The translations under genes and the position numbers were made by a program. Under the pieces are notes generated by a model. It was not told the DNA's origin. It did no database searches and saw only the letters and a list, made by a program, of their open reading frames with translations. A DNA stretch of 64,000 nucleotides from Micavibrio_C sp965231165 (GTDB lineage Bacteria > Pseudomonadota > Alphaproteobacteria > Micavibrionales > Micavibrionaceae), in contig OZ246421.1 of assembly GCA_965231165.1 (NCBI GenBank), positions 310,001 through 374,000 of the forward strand, in the 5' to 3' direction. Position 1 is the stretch's first letter; every line of letters starts with the position of its first letter. Shown here piece by piece: positions 53,845-63,207 of this stretch.

Positions 53845-53991
53845 CTAATCGTGCGAATGTCCATGATCGGCAATGCTCCCGCTATTCATAGTCGATACCA
53901 CAGTTATTCCAAATATTGCTATAACAGCCAAAACAAGCGTAACAAGGATGATTAATTTCTTGTTTCCATCTTTCTTAATAGGTTTATTCAT
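53845..53991 (-). CDS. 48-residue membrane miniprotein with a His-rich tail
   Basis: Starts MNKPIKKDGNKK, has one hydrophobic segment (about 13-33) and ends IADHGHSHD. TAAGGAGAGAGAAG gives a good ribosome binding site just before the ATG at 53991. The stop of the next upstream cassette gene is 11 nt away, so it is the last gene of the operon. The His-rich end suggests divalent metal binding. No family is known to me. Confidence 0.65.
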   Translation of the reverse strand: MNKPIKKDGNKKLIILVTLVLAVIAIFGITVVSTMNSGSIADHGHSHD

Positions 53992-54002
53992 CTTCTCTCT
54001 CC

Positions 54003-54647
54003 TTATTTCATATGTTTGATGTCAGTATATTCACCGCTTGTTTTCAGGGTAACGGTGATCGTTTCGGATGTGCGGTTTCTCCAGAACCATCCATGTTTCC
54101 CATCGAAAGCGGCCTCAAGGATGCCTTCCTTTTTCTGTTCTGCTCCCTTCTCGTAACCGTGATAATCGATGTTTAATTCTTTGGAATCTGCGTGAACGTC
54201 AAAGTTTGCCTTACCACCGTTTGTTTCCCAGATGTATTCAACCTTTTTTCCTTTCGTCATAGTCACTTTAATTTCCGTCCCTTGGTCGGGAGCCAGCGTC
54301 ACACTCATTTCATCTGTGCGAATATTGGCCATGGCAGGTTCGGCAGGCACTTGCTCTACAGGCGCAGAAACAACAACGGTTTCAGCCAAGGCAATCGATT
54401 CTCCGGCATTTGCCATTCTTATGATCTCTTGCTCTGCGGCGGCTTCTTTTGCCAGTGACATTTTAATCTCACCCATCTTCTTGAGGCCGATAGCATTACC
54501 CACGCCCGTAGGATCAATGCCGTACTCAGCGGGCATGACCACAGTGGCCAGAAGAGTAAAAGCCGTTACGGCTGCAAAAATGGTTGATTTGATGAGCTTT
54601 CCGGTTGTGGGGAGCTCTCGGTCAGTCGGTATATTCGTGTTGTACAT
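54003..54647 (-). CDS. Transmembrane anchor protein (HupE-operon associated)
   Basis: 214 aa with ribosome binding site AAGGAAA 6 nt upstream. It begins MYNTNIPTDRELPTTGKLIK, then one membrane segment with an in-frame Pro-Ala-Glu-Tyr (VVMPAEYGIDPTG), as in the proteins annotated as transmembrane anchor proteins that occur beside HupE/UreJ-type genes. The extracytoplasmic domain is strand-rich with His and Trp residues (FDGKHGWFWRN). The exact role is unknown. Confidence 0.8.
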   Translation of the reverse strand: MYNTNIPTDRELPTTGKLIKSTIFAAVTAFTLLATVVMPAEYGIDPTGVGNAIGLKKMGEIKMSLAKEAAAEQEIIRMANAGESIALAETVVVSAPVEQVPAEPAMANIRTDEMSVTLAPDQGTEIKVTMTKGKKVEYIWETNGGKANFDVHADSKELNIDYHGYEKGAEQKKEGILEAAFDGKHGWFWRNRTSETITVTLKTSGEYTDIKHMK

Positions 54648-54675
54648 CGTAGTTTCCTTTAATAGGTTGTGTTGA

Positions 54676-55401
54676 TTAAGAATTTACGTAGCCTGTGATC
54701 TGGTAGCCCATAAGCAAGAATCCCAGCATCATCATGAAGGCGTTGGCGGTATAGGCGTGGCGCATGAAGCCCCCCGATTTTCGCCAGTAAGTAATCGCAA
54801 TCAGGATGGCTGCTAATGCCAAAAGCTGTCCAATCTCGACACCTATATTGAAGAAGATAAGATTGGCCAATAATCCGTCTGGTGAAATTTCGTAGTCCAG
54901 AATTTTGGTTGCCAGACCGAAACCGTGGAACAGCCCGAAGATAAGCGTTGCTACCTTGGTGTTAGGCTGAAATCCGAACCAGCGTTGAAATGCACCCATA
55001 TTATCGAGAGCCTTATAGACGACTGAAAAGCCGATAATTGCATCAATGATATAGGGGCTGATGCTGATTTCCAGCAATACGCCTGACAGAAGGGTAATAA
55101 CGTGGCCAACGGCGAACAGCGTTACATAAATGCCGACATCCTTGAGGCGGTACAGGAAGAAAATCACTCCGAATAGGAACAACAGGTGATCGTATCCGGT
55201 CATCATGTGTTTGGCTCCCAGATAGACAAATGGGATGGGGAGCACACCTGTGCTTTCCTGAATATACCCCTTGTCACCCTCGGTTACGCCGTGAGCGATG
55301 GCATCAGGCATAATGCCAAAGAATGCAGCCAAGGCCGCAAGTAACCCCAGAAAGAGAAACAACGCGTTCCTGTTTCGGGGATGGCTGAAGAGTTCAGTCA
55401 T
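54676..55401 (-). CDS. HupE/UreJ-family membrane protein
   Basis: 241 aa from the ATG at 55401, chosen for GAGGAC just upstream; the frame extends to 55470. It has about seven membrane helices, with conserved polar motifs GAKHMMTGYDHLLFLFGV and IFGLFHGFGLA plus NIGVEIGQL, the signatures of the HupE/UreJ_2 group. Characterised relatives transport nickel or are linked to copper and other metals, so the metal here is not settled. Confidence 0.88.
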   Translation of the reverse strand: MTELFSHPRNRNALFLFLGLLAALAAFFGIMPDAIAHGVTEGDKGYIQESTGVLPIPFVYLGAKHMMTGYDHLLFLFGVIFFLYRLKDVGIYVTLFAVGHVITLLSGVLLEISISPYIIDAIIGFSVVYKALDNMGAFQRWFGFQPNTKVATLIFGLFHGFGLATKILDYEISPDGLLANLIFFNIGVEIGQLLALAAILIAITYWRKSGGFMRHAYTANAFMMMLGFLLMGYQITGYVNS

Positions 55402-55483
55402 TCTAGTCCTCGTATAATGTAAAAGTTGATAAACAAGATAATGCACCTGACAAATATCAGGTGCATTCAAGACGGATCAGTTT

Positions 55484-55918
55484 CTAAATCCGCAGACGTT
55501 GTGTGGATAAATAGACGGGAGTAACAGGTCGGGACATTCGCCAGTCATGATCCGGTGGCGGCCCCGTGGCTTGAATACCCGATATGGAGAAAAACGATGA
55601 TATAACAATATCTGTGACCACCGTGTAATCAAAGGCAGGACTGTCGTGCGTGGGTACGCTCAAGACTGTACGATCCGCATTCTTGAGGTCAACATGCAGA
55701 TAATCGCTGAAATACGTCACCACATCGAAATGTATGGAATGGCTGATACTGGTTTTTGTATCATGGGTATCGTTATGATGATCGTGATGTTCGGCAGAAC
55801 CACCGTGATGCCGTTCCTGCTGAACGTGAAGGGCCTGTAGCGCATTATGCGGCATCCACGGCCCTAATGCGGGCAGCACGAACAGCAAAATCAGGAATAC
55901 GTGAGTAAAGTTTTTCAT
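55484..55918 (-). CDS. His-rich exported protein
   Basis: 144 aa with a signal peptide (MKNFTHVFLILLFVLPALGPWM), a His-rich stretch (HHGGSAEHHDHHNDTHD, about 37-53) and a C terminus PVTPVYLSTQRLRI. Short proteins with that ending are common at the start of metal-efflux operons. It is the first gene of the cassette, followed by HupE after 82 nt. Probable periplasmic metal binding; the metal is unknown. Confidence 0.7.
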   Translation of the reverse strand: MKNFTHVFLILLFVLPALGPWMPHNALQALHVQQERHHGGSAEHHDHHNDTHDTKTSISHSIHFDVVTYFSDYLHVDLKNADRTVLSVPTHDSPAFDYTVVTDIVISSFFSISGIQATGPPPDHDWRMSRPVTPVYLSTQRLRI

Positions 55919-56094
55919 TGAGTAGAATAATATTAAGTTCTTTTATTTTTACAAGTAGTTACTGCCAGAACATTTTCTGAAACGAAACCAATGCGCGCCT
56001 AATCGAATATCATTGTCGTCTTGGGTGGCAATGTCTGGGTATTGTGAGTTCGTGCCCATGGATCATCAGGTTTAAATGCCTGATTTAAAAGGGC
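55919..56094. other. Upstream region of the cassette operon
   Basis: Should hold the cassette promoter. A short inverted repeat ATCAGG / CCTGAT (56065-56084) is visible. No coding potential is seen. Confidence 0.35.
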
Positions 56095-56190
56095 AATAAG
56101 AAAAACAACCGCTATCAAATCACTGATAGCGGTTGTTGGTATCTTTCTAAGGAGTGTGGTCAGAAATTGGAAATGTACTGCCTATCTCTT
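56095..56190 (-). repeat. Right imperfect terminal inverted repeat of the cassette
   Basis: Inverse partner of 53708-53816. Contains the hairpin AACAACCGCTATCA / TGATAGCGGTTGTT (56104-56137), followed on the minus strand by TTTTTCTT, so it may also terminate read-through from deaD. Confidence 0.7.
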
Positions 56191-56214
56191 GCCTCGCATC
56201 TCGCGGGGCTTTTT
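56191..56214 (+). terminator. Direct repeat, right copy, with terminator half
   Basis: GCCTCGCATCTCGCGG (56191-56206), then GGCTTTTT. The hairpin GCCTCGC / GCGGGGC still forms with one wobble pair. Confidence 0.7.
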
Positions 56215-56229
56215 CATTAAATGTCTTCG

Positions 56230-58281
<2,052 letters not shown>

Positions 58282-58319
58282 AGGAACTCGTCTTTCAGTT
58301 TTTAAAAACAAAGGCTCTC

Positions 58320-58342
58320 ACGCGCCGGACTGTCCGGCGCGT
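58320..58342 (-). promoter_or_regulatory. Hairpin in the deaD 5' leader
   Basis: A perfect 10-bp stem ACGCGCCGGA / TCCGGCGCGT with a 3-nt loop, about 40 nt upstream of the helicase start on the transcribed strand. The long AT-richer region behind it (58343-58615) has an exact DnaA box (58498-58506) and no coding frame. It could be a cold-responsive leader element; this is inference. Confidence 0.45.
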
Positions 58343-58615
58343 ATAGAGGTTTCGCAGGCGGTTGATGCCGGAAACCATTTAACCCTTTGTTATTAAAGGA
58401 AAGTTGCCGAGATCGCGGGAAACACGTCAAACATTCCAAGATAGGCGAGGAATTGCGTGGCCCTGAACCATTATGCTGCGGCTATTAACCACAGGGGTGT
58501 GGATAAAGTCAAGGTAAATTAGACTCTGTAAAATATACCGATAAGGGATGATTTAAAGCGCTAAACCCCAAATTATCTTAATAACCGAGGGCGTCCTTAT
58601 TGATGGAGCGGCTCT

Positions 58616-59125
58616 ATGAAGCGGTTTTTACTCCTCTTTTTTGTGGCCTGTTTGTTCCCGTTTCCCGGCGTGGCGCGGGAGGTCGACATATTTGAGGCAC
58701 GGCATATTGCGCTGCTGCAAGGGGTGGGCAGGATCAACAGCATTGATAAATTCGGCAATGACGGCAGCCCTTATTACCGTTTTGAAATGCTGGATCGCAA
58801 TAAAACCGCGACGGAAATCATCGTTGATGCCCGTAGCGGTGAAATTCTGAGCAATCAAGTCTTCCGCCTAAGCCGCCATACATGGGTTCCCCCCGGCGCG
58901 ATCACCCAAAAAGAAGCCAAAAAAATCGCCCTGAATTACGTGATGCTTATGTCTGATGAAACAGGCGCGGTGATCAAGCACCCCCGGATCTATGATGCCA
59001 AATTTAACCTGCTCGATAACGAGATTGTCACCTACCAGATCGGCGTACGGGTGAAAAAGGACAGATACACCGTGTTCGTCGATCCTATGACCGGCAGGGT
59101 TTTATCTGCGCAACAGAAATCTTAG
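58616..59125 (+). CDS. Secreted protein with two PepSY-like domains
   Basis: 169 aa with a signal peptide (MKRFLLLFFVACLFPFPGVA). Two PepSY-like units follow: TATEIIVDARSGEILSNQVF and RYTVFVDPMTGRVLSAQ. PepSY domains often inhibit or sense proteases in the cell envelope. It may share a promoter region with deaD in the divergent gap. The 3' end touches the adjacent pseudogene. Confidence 0.82.
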   Translation: MKRFLLLFFVACLFPFPGVAREVDIFEARHIALLQGVGRINSIDKFGNDGSPYYRFEMLDRNKTATEIIVDARSGEILSNQVFRLSRHTWVPPGAITQKEAKKIALNYVMLMSDETGAVIKHPRIYDAKFNLLDNEIVTYQIGVRVKKDRYTVFVDPMTGRVLSAQQKS

Positions 59126-59285
59126 GTGCGGCACTGATTGTTCTTTGCCCAGAGATAGTAATTGGACTCAGACCGCATACAAAAGCATAGGGCAGGATGG
59201 ACAGAAAAGGCTTGCGGAAATTACCGCCCACAAACCGTTTGGTCATGGTTGCTGTTTTCTTGATTCCATACATATAAGTTGACAA
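59122..59285 (-). pseudogene. Deleted duplicate of the neighbouring membrane gene
   Basis: The first 36 codons (MSTYMYGIKKTATMTKRF...) match the N terminus of the 252-aa protein encoded at 59302-60060. They then join, out of frame, the sequence SNYYLWAKNNQCRT, which matches its last residues (SNYYLWAMNNQQRV). About 200 codons in between are missing, so this is an internal-deletion derivative. A short fused frame survives but is unlikely to be functional. Confidence 0.75.
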
Positions 59286-59301
59286 GTATTCCTCTCCCTT
59301 T

Positions 59302-60060
59302 TTATACGCGTTGTTGGTTATTCATGGCCCAAAGATAATAATTTGAAACGCTCGCTACGCCTAAGGCAGCCAGATAATAACCGCCCACGAGATTAGCTGG
59401 TGATGCCAGAGTGTAATAAGCAACCTCGAATATGAGAGAGCTTCTATCATTTATGAGAGAGTTGGCAATTGCTCTGGCGAAGGCTGTCCATACTACGCAG
59501 GCCAAAAATATTTTCCATCCTGCCAGAATGGGAACAAAAACTATCTTTAATACCAGTCCGCGGGAAATGTAGAAGGCATCGAGGAGTCCTAGTTTTCCTC
59601 CAACGGCGCAGTCTGCGAATATCAAACTTAAGCGAAGTGATATGAATATCAGCAAGGGCGCTGTAATTAGCATCACTGCCGTACTGCCTATTTTTCCGAA
59701 TGCAAGGGCAAGGGTTGTTGCGGTTAAGAAAACAATTAAAGCAGAGGCTATACAGAGCATCGTGAGTGTGCCGATGTAACGCCAATCTTCCCAAGTGGGA
59801 TGCAGGGGATCAAATTCCTCTATTTCTTCTCCATCAATAAAAGCGCGGTGGAAAATGGTGGCAAAAAGTGCTCCTAGGTATATTTGAAAAATCGCGATGG
59901 GGAGGGCAAGGAGGGGGTGGTCTTTGGCAAATAAAGCCAGTACTAGCCCCGTGAAGAACGTATATGTCAGGATGGATATCAGAGGCTCTTTGATATTCTC
60001 ATAAACAAAACGCCCCGTAAGAGCGGCGGCCTCTTTAGGTTCATAAGCGTATTTAGACAT
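59302..60060 (-). CDS. Membrane protein of unknown function
   Basis: 252 aa with about five or six membrane helices and a polar N terminus (MSKYAYEPKEAAALTGRF). Aromatic and small residues dominate the last helices (VGGYYLAALGVASVSNYYLW). No family is recognised. A shortened copy of the same gene sits immediately downstream on the same strand. Confidence 0.7.
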   Translation of the reverse strand: MSKYAYEPKEAAALTGRFVYENIKEPLISILTYTFFTGLVLALFAKDHPLLALPIAIFQIYLGALFATIFHRAFIDGEEIEEFDPLHPTWEDWRYIGTLTMLCIASALIVFLTATTLALAFGKIGSTAVMLITAPLLIFISLRLSLIFADCAVGGKLGLLDAFYISRGLVLKIVFVPILAGWKIFLACVVWTAFARAIANSLINDRSSLIFEVAYYTLASPANLVGGYYLAALGVASVSNYYLWAMNNQQRV

Positions 60061-60309
60061 AGTTTCCTCTCGCGCAATGATGTCTGGAAAAATGTACGGG
60101 AAGTTGTATGGTTTTACAATGTATTCTCAGTCAATCATGACGTGCGAAATCTCTCCAGGGCTTTTTTATCCTTTCCTGTGGGGCGTTGTTCTGTTTCATA
60201 CAGATGTGGATAAAACGGGCGCAATCTAAATTCTGGAAAACTCAATCGCCGGGGCAGGCATTACACTTCCCGCATTCTTAATCATTGCGCACACGGGAAG
60301 ACTAAAGAC
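60061..60309. other. Intergenic region before the DUF350 gene
   Basis: 249 nt with an exact DnaA box (60205-60213). It is the divergent promoter region of the membrane gene and the DUF350 gene. Nothing else of note. Confidence 0.35.
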
Positions 60310-61194
60310 ATGGAGCTTATTTACTGGGACCACTATTACAACGGCATTCTGCTTTTGAATCTGGCGATTGTGATTGCGTTGTTCGTGTCGCTGAAATTCT
60401 TCTCGGCGGCGATCATCCATGTCAACCCGACGAAAGAACTTTCAGTTAAGGATAATCCGGCGTTTGGTATCTCTCTTGCCGGGGCGATACTGGCGATAGC
60501 GATCATGCTGGGTGGGGCGATCTATGGCAGCCCTGAAAACAACATGGTTCATTCCTTCCTTGCCGTGGCGGGACTGGGCGTGGTCGGGATTTTGCTGATG
60601 ACGGTGACGCGCTTTATCTTTACCAAAGTGACGCTGACGAAAATATCACTGCGCGATGAAATTCTTGCCGGGAACAAGGCGGTGGCGATTGCCGATGCCG
60701 GAAACGTGATTGCCGCGGCCATTATTATCTATGTCGTGATGATCTGGGTGCCGACTTATTCAATGGAGGCCATGTTTGCGCTGCTCGGTGGCTATGCCAT
60801 TTCACAGGCATTTCTGACCGCCATGACCCTGCTGCGCATCCGCGTGTTCGCGAAGGTGAATTGCGGCGATTGCCTGCAAGCCCAGTTGAAGCAGGGCAAT
60901 ATCGCGATAGCGCTCAAATTCGCCGGACAGAAAATCGGCGCGGCGCTCGCCATGTCCACTGCGGCGCAGATCGTGGTCTATGAAGAATACAGTGTCGGCC
61001 CGATCTTGCTGGCGTGGCTGGCTGCGTCTGTAATCGTTGTCGCGGTGTGGGAAGTCCTTTGCTTCGCTGCTCAGAAAATCATCCTGCCAAACGTCGATCT
61101 CAACCATGAAATCATCGACGACAAAAATATCGCCATCGGCGCAATGCAAGCCGCGATTTTTATTAGCATCGGGATGCTGATTTCACGGCTTTAA
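60310..61194 (+). CDS. DUF350/UPF0719 family membrane protein
   Basis: 294 aa with about eight membrane helices arranged as two DUF350-like halves (around 14-140 and 150-290), each with small-residue helices such as AIADAGNVIAAAIIIYVVMI and LKFAGQKIGAALAMS. The YjfL-type relatives have no settled function. A decayed copy of this gene's 3' end lies at 62139-62177. Confidence 0.83.
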   Translation: MELIYWDHYYNGILLLNLAIVIALFVSLKFFSAAIIHVNPTKELSVKDNPAFGISLAGAILAIAIMLGGAIYGSPENNMVHSFLAVAGLGVVGILLMTVTRFIFTKVTLTKISLRDEILAGNKAVAIADAGNVIAAAIIIYVVMIWVPTYSMEAMFALLGGYAISQAFLTAMTLLRIRVFAKVNCGDCLQAQLKQGNIAIALKFAGQKIGAALAMSTAAQIVVYEEYSVGPILLAWLAASVIVVAVWEVLCFAAQKIILPNVDLNHEIIDDKNIAIGAMQAAIFISIGMLISRL

Positions 61195-61255
61195 CAAGGG
61201 GTTACGGGAATTTGCCTTATGTTATAACATTTGTAGCAACCTGTGAGGCTCCGCC

Positions 61256-61480
61256 ATGACCACTCTGACCATCCGTAAAATCGGCAATTCCGAAGGCGTG
61301 ATCCTGCCCAAGGAAATTCTGGCACGGCTGCATCTTAAAGAGGGGGATCAGGTTTTCGTCACGGAAAGCCCGCAAGGGGTCATTCTGCAAGCTTATGATG
61401 CAGAACTCGATCACGATATGGCTTTGGCGGAAGAAATCATGCGTGAAAATCGCAATGCGCTTCGCAAGCTGGCTGAGTAA
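61256..61480 (+). CDS. AbrB/MazE-type antitoxin
   Basis: 74 aa with the swapped-hairpin AbrB motif: TLTIRKIGNSEGVILPKEIL at the start, then EGDQVFVTESPQGVILQ. The acidic C-terminal tail would wrap the toxin. The Doc gene begins 2 nt after its stop, the usual order of such pairs. Confidence 0.9.
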   Translation: MTTLTIRKIGNSEGVILPKEILARLHLKEGDQVFVTESPQGVILQAYDAELDHDMALAEEIMRENRNALRKLAE

Positions 61481-61482
61481 TC

Positions 61483-61872
61483 ATGCAGGAACCTTTCTGG
61501 GTAAAGAAGGAGACCGTGCTCCTTTTGCATGAGCGTCAACTGTCTGAGCATGGTGGCGGATCAGGTCTTCGTGATGAAGGGCTGTTGGAGTCTGCTCTGG
61601 CAAAGCCGCAAAACCTGTTTCTTTATGGCGATGGTCAGGTTGATCTGGCGGCAATGGCGGCGTCATATGCCTATGGTATTGCCAGCAATTATCCATTTGT
61701 CGATGGAAACAAGCGCACCGCACTGGTTGCGAGTTTTCTTTTTCTCAGGAAAAACGGCTTTCGCGTGGCATCGCCGGAAATAGAGAATTACGCAACTTTC
61801 TATGCGTTGGCTGCCGGAGAAATTTTAGAAGACGAATTGGCGGCATGGTTCCGGAAGAATATGAAGGCGTGA
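61483..61872 (+). CDS. Death-on-curing (Doc/Fic family) toxin with an altered active-site motif
   Basis: 129 aa. The family core is present (GLRDEGLLESALAKPQN, then the Fic-type motif). The motif reads NYPFVDGNKRTA, where the canonical form has His in place of Tyr (HPFxDGNKR). In characterised Doc and Fic proteins that His is needed for catalysis, so this copy may be less active or inactive. It is probably translationally coupled to the antitoxin. Confidence 0.9.
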   Translation: MQEPFWVKKETVLLLHERQLSEHGGGSGLRDEGLLESALAKPQNLFLYGDGQVDLAAMAASYAYGIASNYPFVDGNKRTALVASFLFLRKNGFRVASPEIENYATFYALAAGEILEDELAAWFRKNMKA

Positions 61873-62189
61873 TTTTCTTCACCTCTCCCTGCGGGAGAGG
61901 TACAACAGCTTGACCCGTCAGGGCTTAGCTGGCGTGGGTGAGGGGTTACGATGTTACTGGCTTTTTCTAGATATCATTCCTAAAGAATTTTAACCGCCAC
62001 GTACGCTACGTTCGCCACGATATCGCACGAAATCCGTGGCGTTCGTTGTGTCCGTGGCGGTGTAATTTTTTACCACGAAGGCACAAAGAACACGAAGGAG
62101 CGCAAAGTTTTTTATTTGTCATCCTGACGTAGGTCGCAATCTTTACCAGCATCGGCCTGCTGATTTCGCAGGTTTAGGAGACTTATGCA
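61873..62189. repeat. Repeat mosaic between the toxin-antitoxin pair and an AT-rich gene
   Basis: No gene seen. In order: a CCTCTCCCTGCGGGAGAGG hairpin-like repeat (61884-61906) with a GGGTGAGGGG element, an ACCGCCAC / GTGGCGGT inverted pair (61993-62061), a tandem ACGAAGG (62072-62099), half of a GTCATCC repeat (62116-62129), and a 3' fragment of a DUF350 gene (62139-62177). Confidence 0.6.
62139..62177 (+). pseudogene. Decayed 3' end of a DUF350 gene
   Basis: It matches 61156-61194 of the DUF350 gene at 30 of 39 positions, including a stop codon at the same place, giving IFTSIGLLISQV against IFISIGMLISRL. Confidence 0.65.
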
Positions 62190-63146
62190 TCAATAGAATT
62201 GCAGATTTTTATACTTAGACAGTATCTTAAATATGCAGCTTATGTTCTCGGTTAAAAATTTAAATGAGTCTTCCTCAATCAGATTAAGAAACAATGGACT
62301 TAGTGGATTGGGCACTCTTTTTAGTTTCTTGCGATCAATTTGGTTTGTTTCAAGACTTGTAAAGGTTGACAATAGTTTTATGGTCTCAGGGGTAAAATTC
62401 GTGTTTTGTTGAAGCCATAAATAATGAGATATTTTGGAAGATATATCTAACTTCTTTGTTTTGTGTTGGTATTTGTAAATACGTTCTAGATTTTTCCTAT
62501 TTTCTTGTCTTAGTTTTGCTAGGGCAATAAATTCAAATCTATCTGAAACTATAGTGGCATCAACTGATTCACTGCTCATTTTTTCTAAATCGAAATAGTG
62601 CAATTTTATGCTGAAGGAATCGATTTCTTCAGTAAAGAAAATCTTATTTCTTGATGAGAATGTGGTTTTGTTAAGGATAATAAATAGTTTCTTGTACTTT
62701 TTTTGAGGATCAAATCTCTTCGCTGTAAAGTAGGTATTCGTCCCTCTGCTTATTTCTCTCTCTATCAAGCATGGTTCTGCCAAATAGTTATTAGTATCCT
62801 GGTGGAAATCTTGAGAGGGGTGATCTTGTCCCCCATGAGATGATTTGTTCACTGTTTGGATAGGACTTTTTGGGAAGTCGGTGTCGTAGTAGCAGTCATG
62901 CTTATGCCAAGGTGGGCCTAATTCGTCGAACCAAACTTTGCTGCCATTGCTATTTTCGTAATAAAATATGGAGGCTCCGCAATAATGACATTGTAGGTTG
63001 GGGATTGTGAAGCTGGAAAAAACAGTATTCTCTATCAAATAATTTGAATACGAAGTTTCTTTGTATGGAGCATGACTTCGACCGTAACCTTGCCCGCCCC
63101 AGCCACAATTACAGTTTTTAGGATGATTCCAAGCATTGCAGCCCAT
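62190..63146 (-). CDS. Unknown AT-rich accessory protein with zinc-ribbon-like Cys motifs
   Basis: 318 aa from the ATG at 63146; the frame is open to 63215. The DNA is visibly much AT-richer than the window and the codons favour A/T ends, so it is probably acquired. The N terminus reads MGCNAWNHPKNCNCGWGG, then LQCHYCGASIFYYE and KVWFDELGPPWHKHDC, a pattern shared with uncharacterised accessory-genome proteins where Cys and His could bind zinc. The C-terminal half is Lys-rich with no recognised motif. It lies between the repeat mosaic and rimO. Confidence 0.65.
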   Translation of the reverse strand: MGCNAWNHPKNCNCGWGGQGYGRSHAPYKETSYSNYLIENTVFSSFTIPNLQCHYCGASIFYYENSNGSKVWFDELGPPWHKHDCYYDTDFPKSPIQTVNKSSHGGQDHPSQDFHQDTNNYLAEPCLIEREISRGTNTYFTAKRFDPQKKYKKLFIILNKTTFSSRNKIFFTEEIDSFSIKLHYFDLEKMSSESVDATIVSDRFEFIALAKLRQENRKNLERIYKYQHKTKKLDISSKISHYLWLQQNTNFTPETIKLLSTFTSLETNQIDRKKLKRVPNPLSPLFLNLIEEDSFKFLTENISCIFKILSKYKNLQFY

Positions 63147-63207
63147 AAGCAAAGCCCCCGATAATGGATAAAAATATATATAGAGTATATTGGGCTGCTG
63201 AGTATAT

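Larger units (their letters stand above)
53708..56190. mobile_element. Candidate non-autonomous mobile cassette carrying four metal-related genes
   Basis: A roughly 2.5-kb unit bounded by imperfect inverted repeats and by a 16-bp near-perfect direct repeat outside them. It contains only minus-strand genes and no transposase or integrase. Joining the flanks across one direct repeat restores a perfect bidirectional terminator (AAAAAGCCCCGC-ATCTC-GCGGGGCTTTTT) between the convergent 53296 and deaD genes, which is strong internal evidence that the unit was inserted. Confidence 0.65.

Noticed and set aside
53767..56137. Hairpins at the cassette ends as integron attC sites
   Set aside because: The arms lack the RYYYAAC and GTTRRRY core sites, and no integrase is present.
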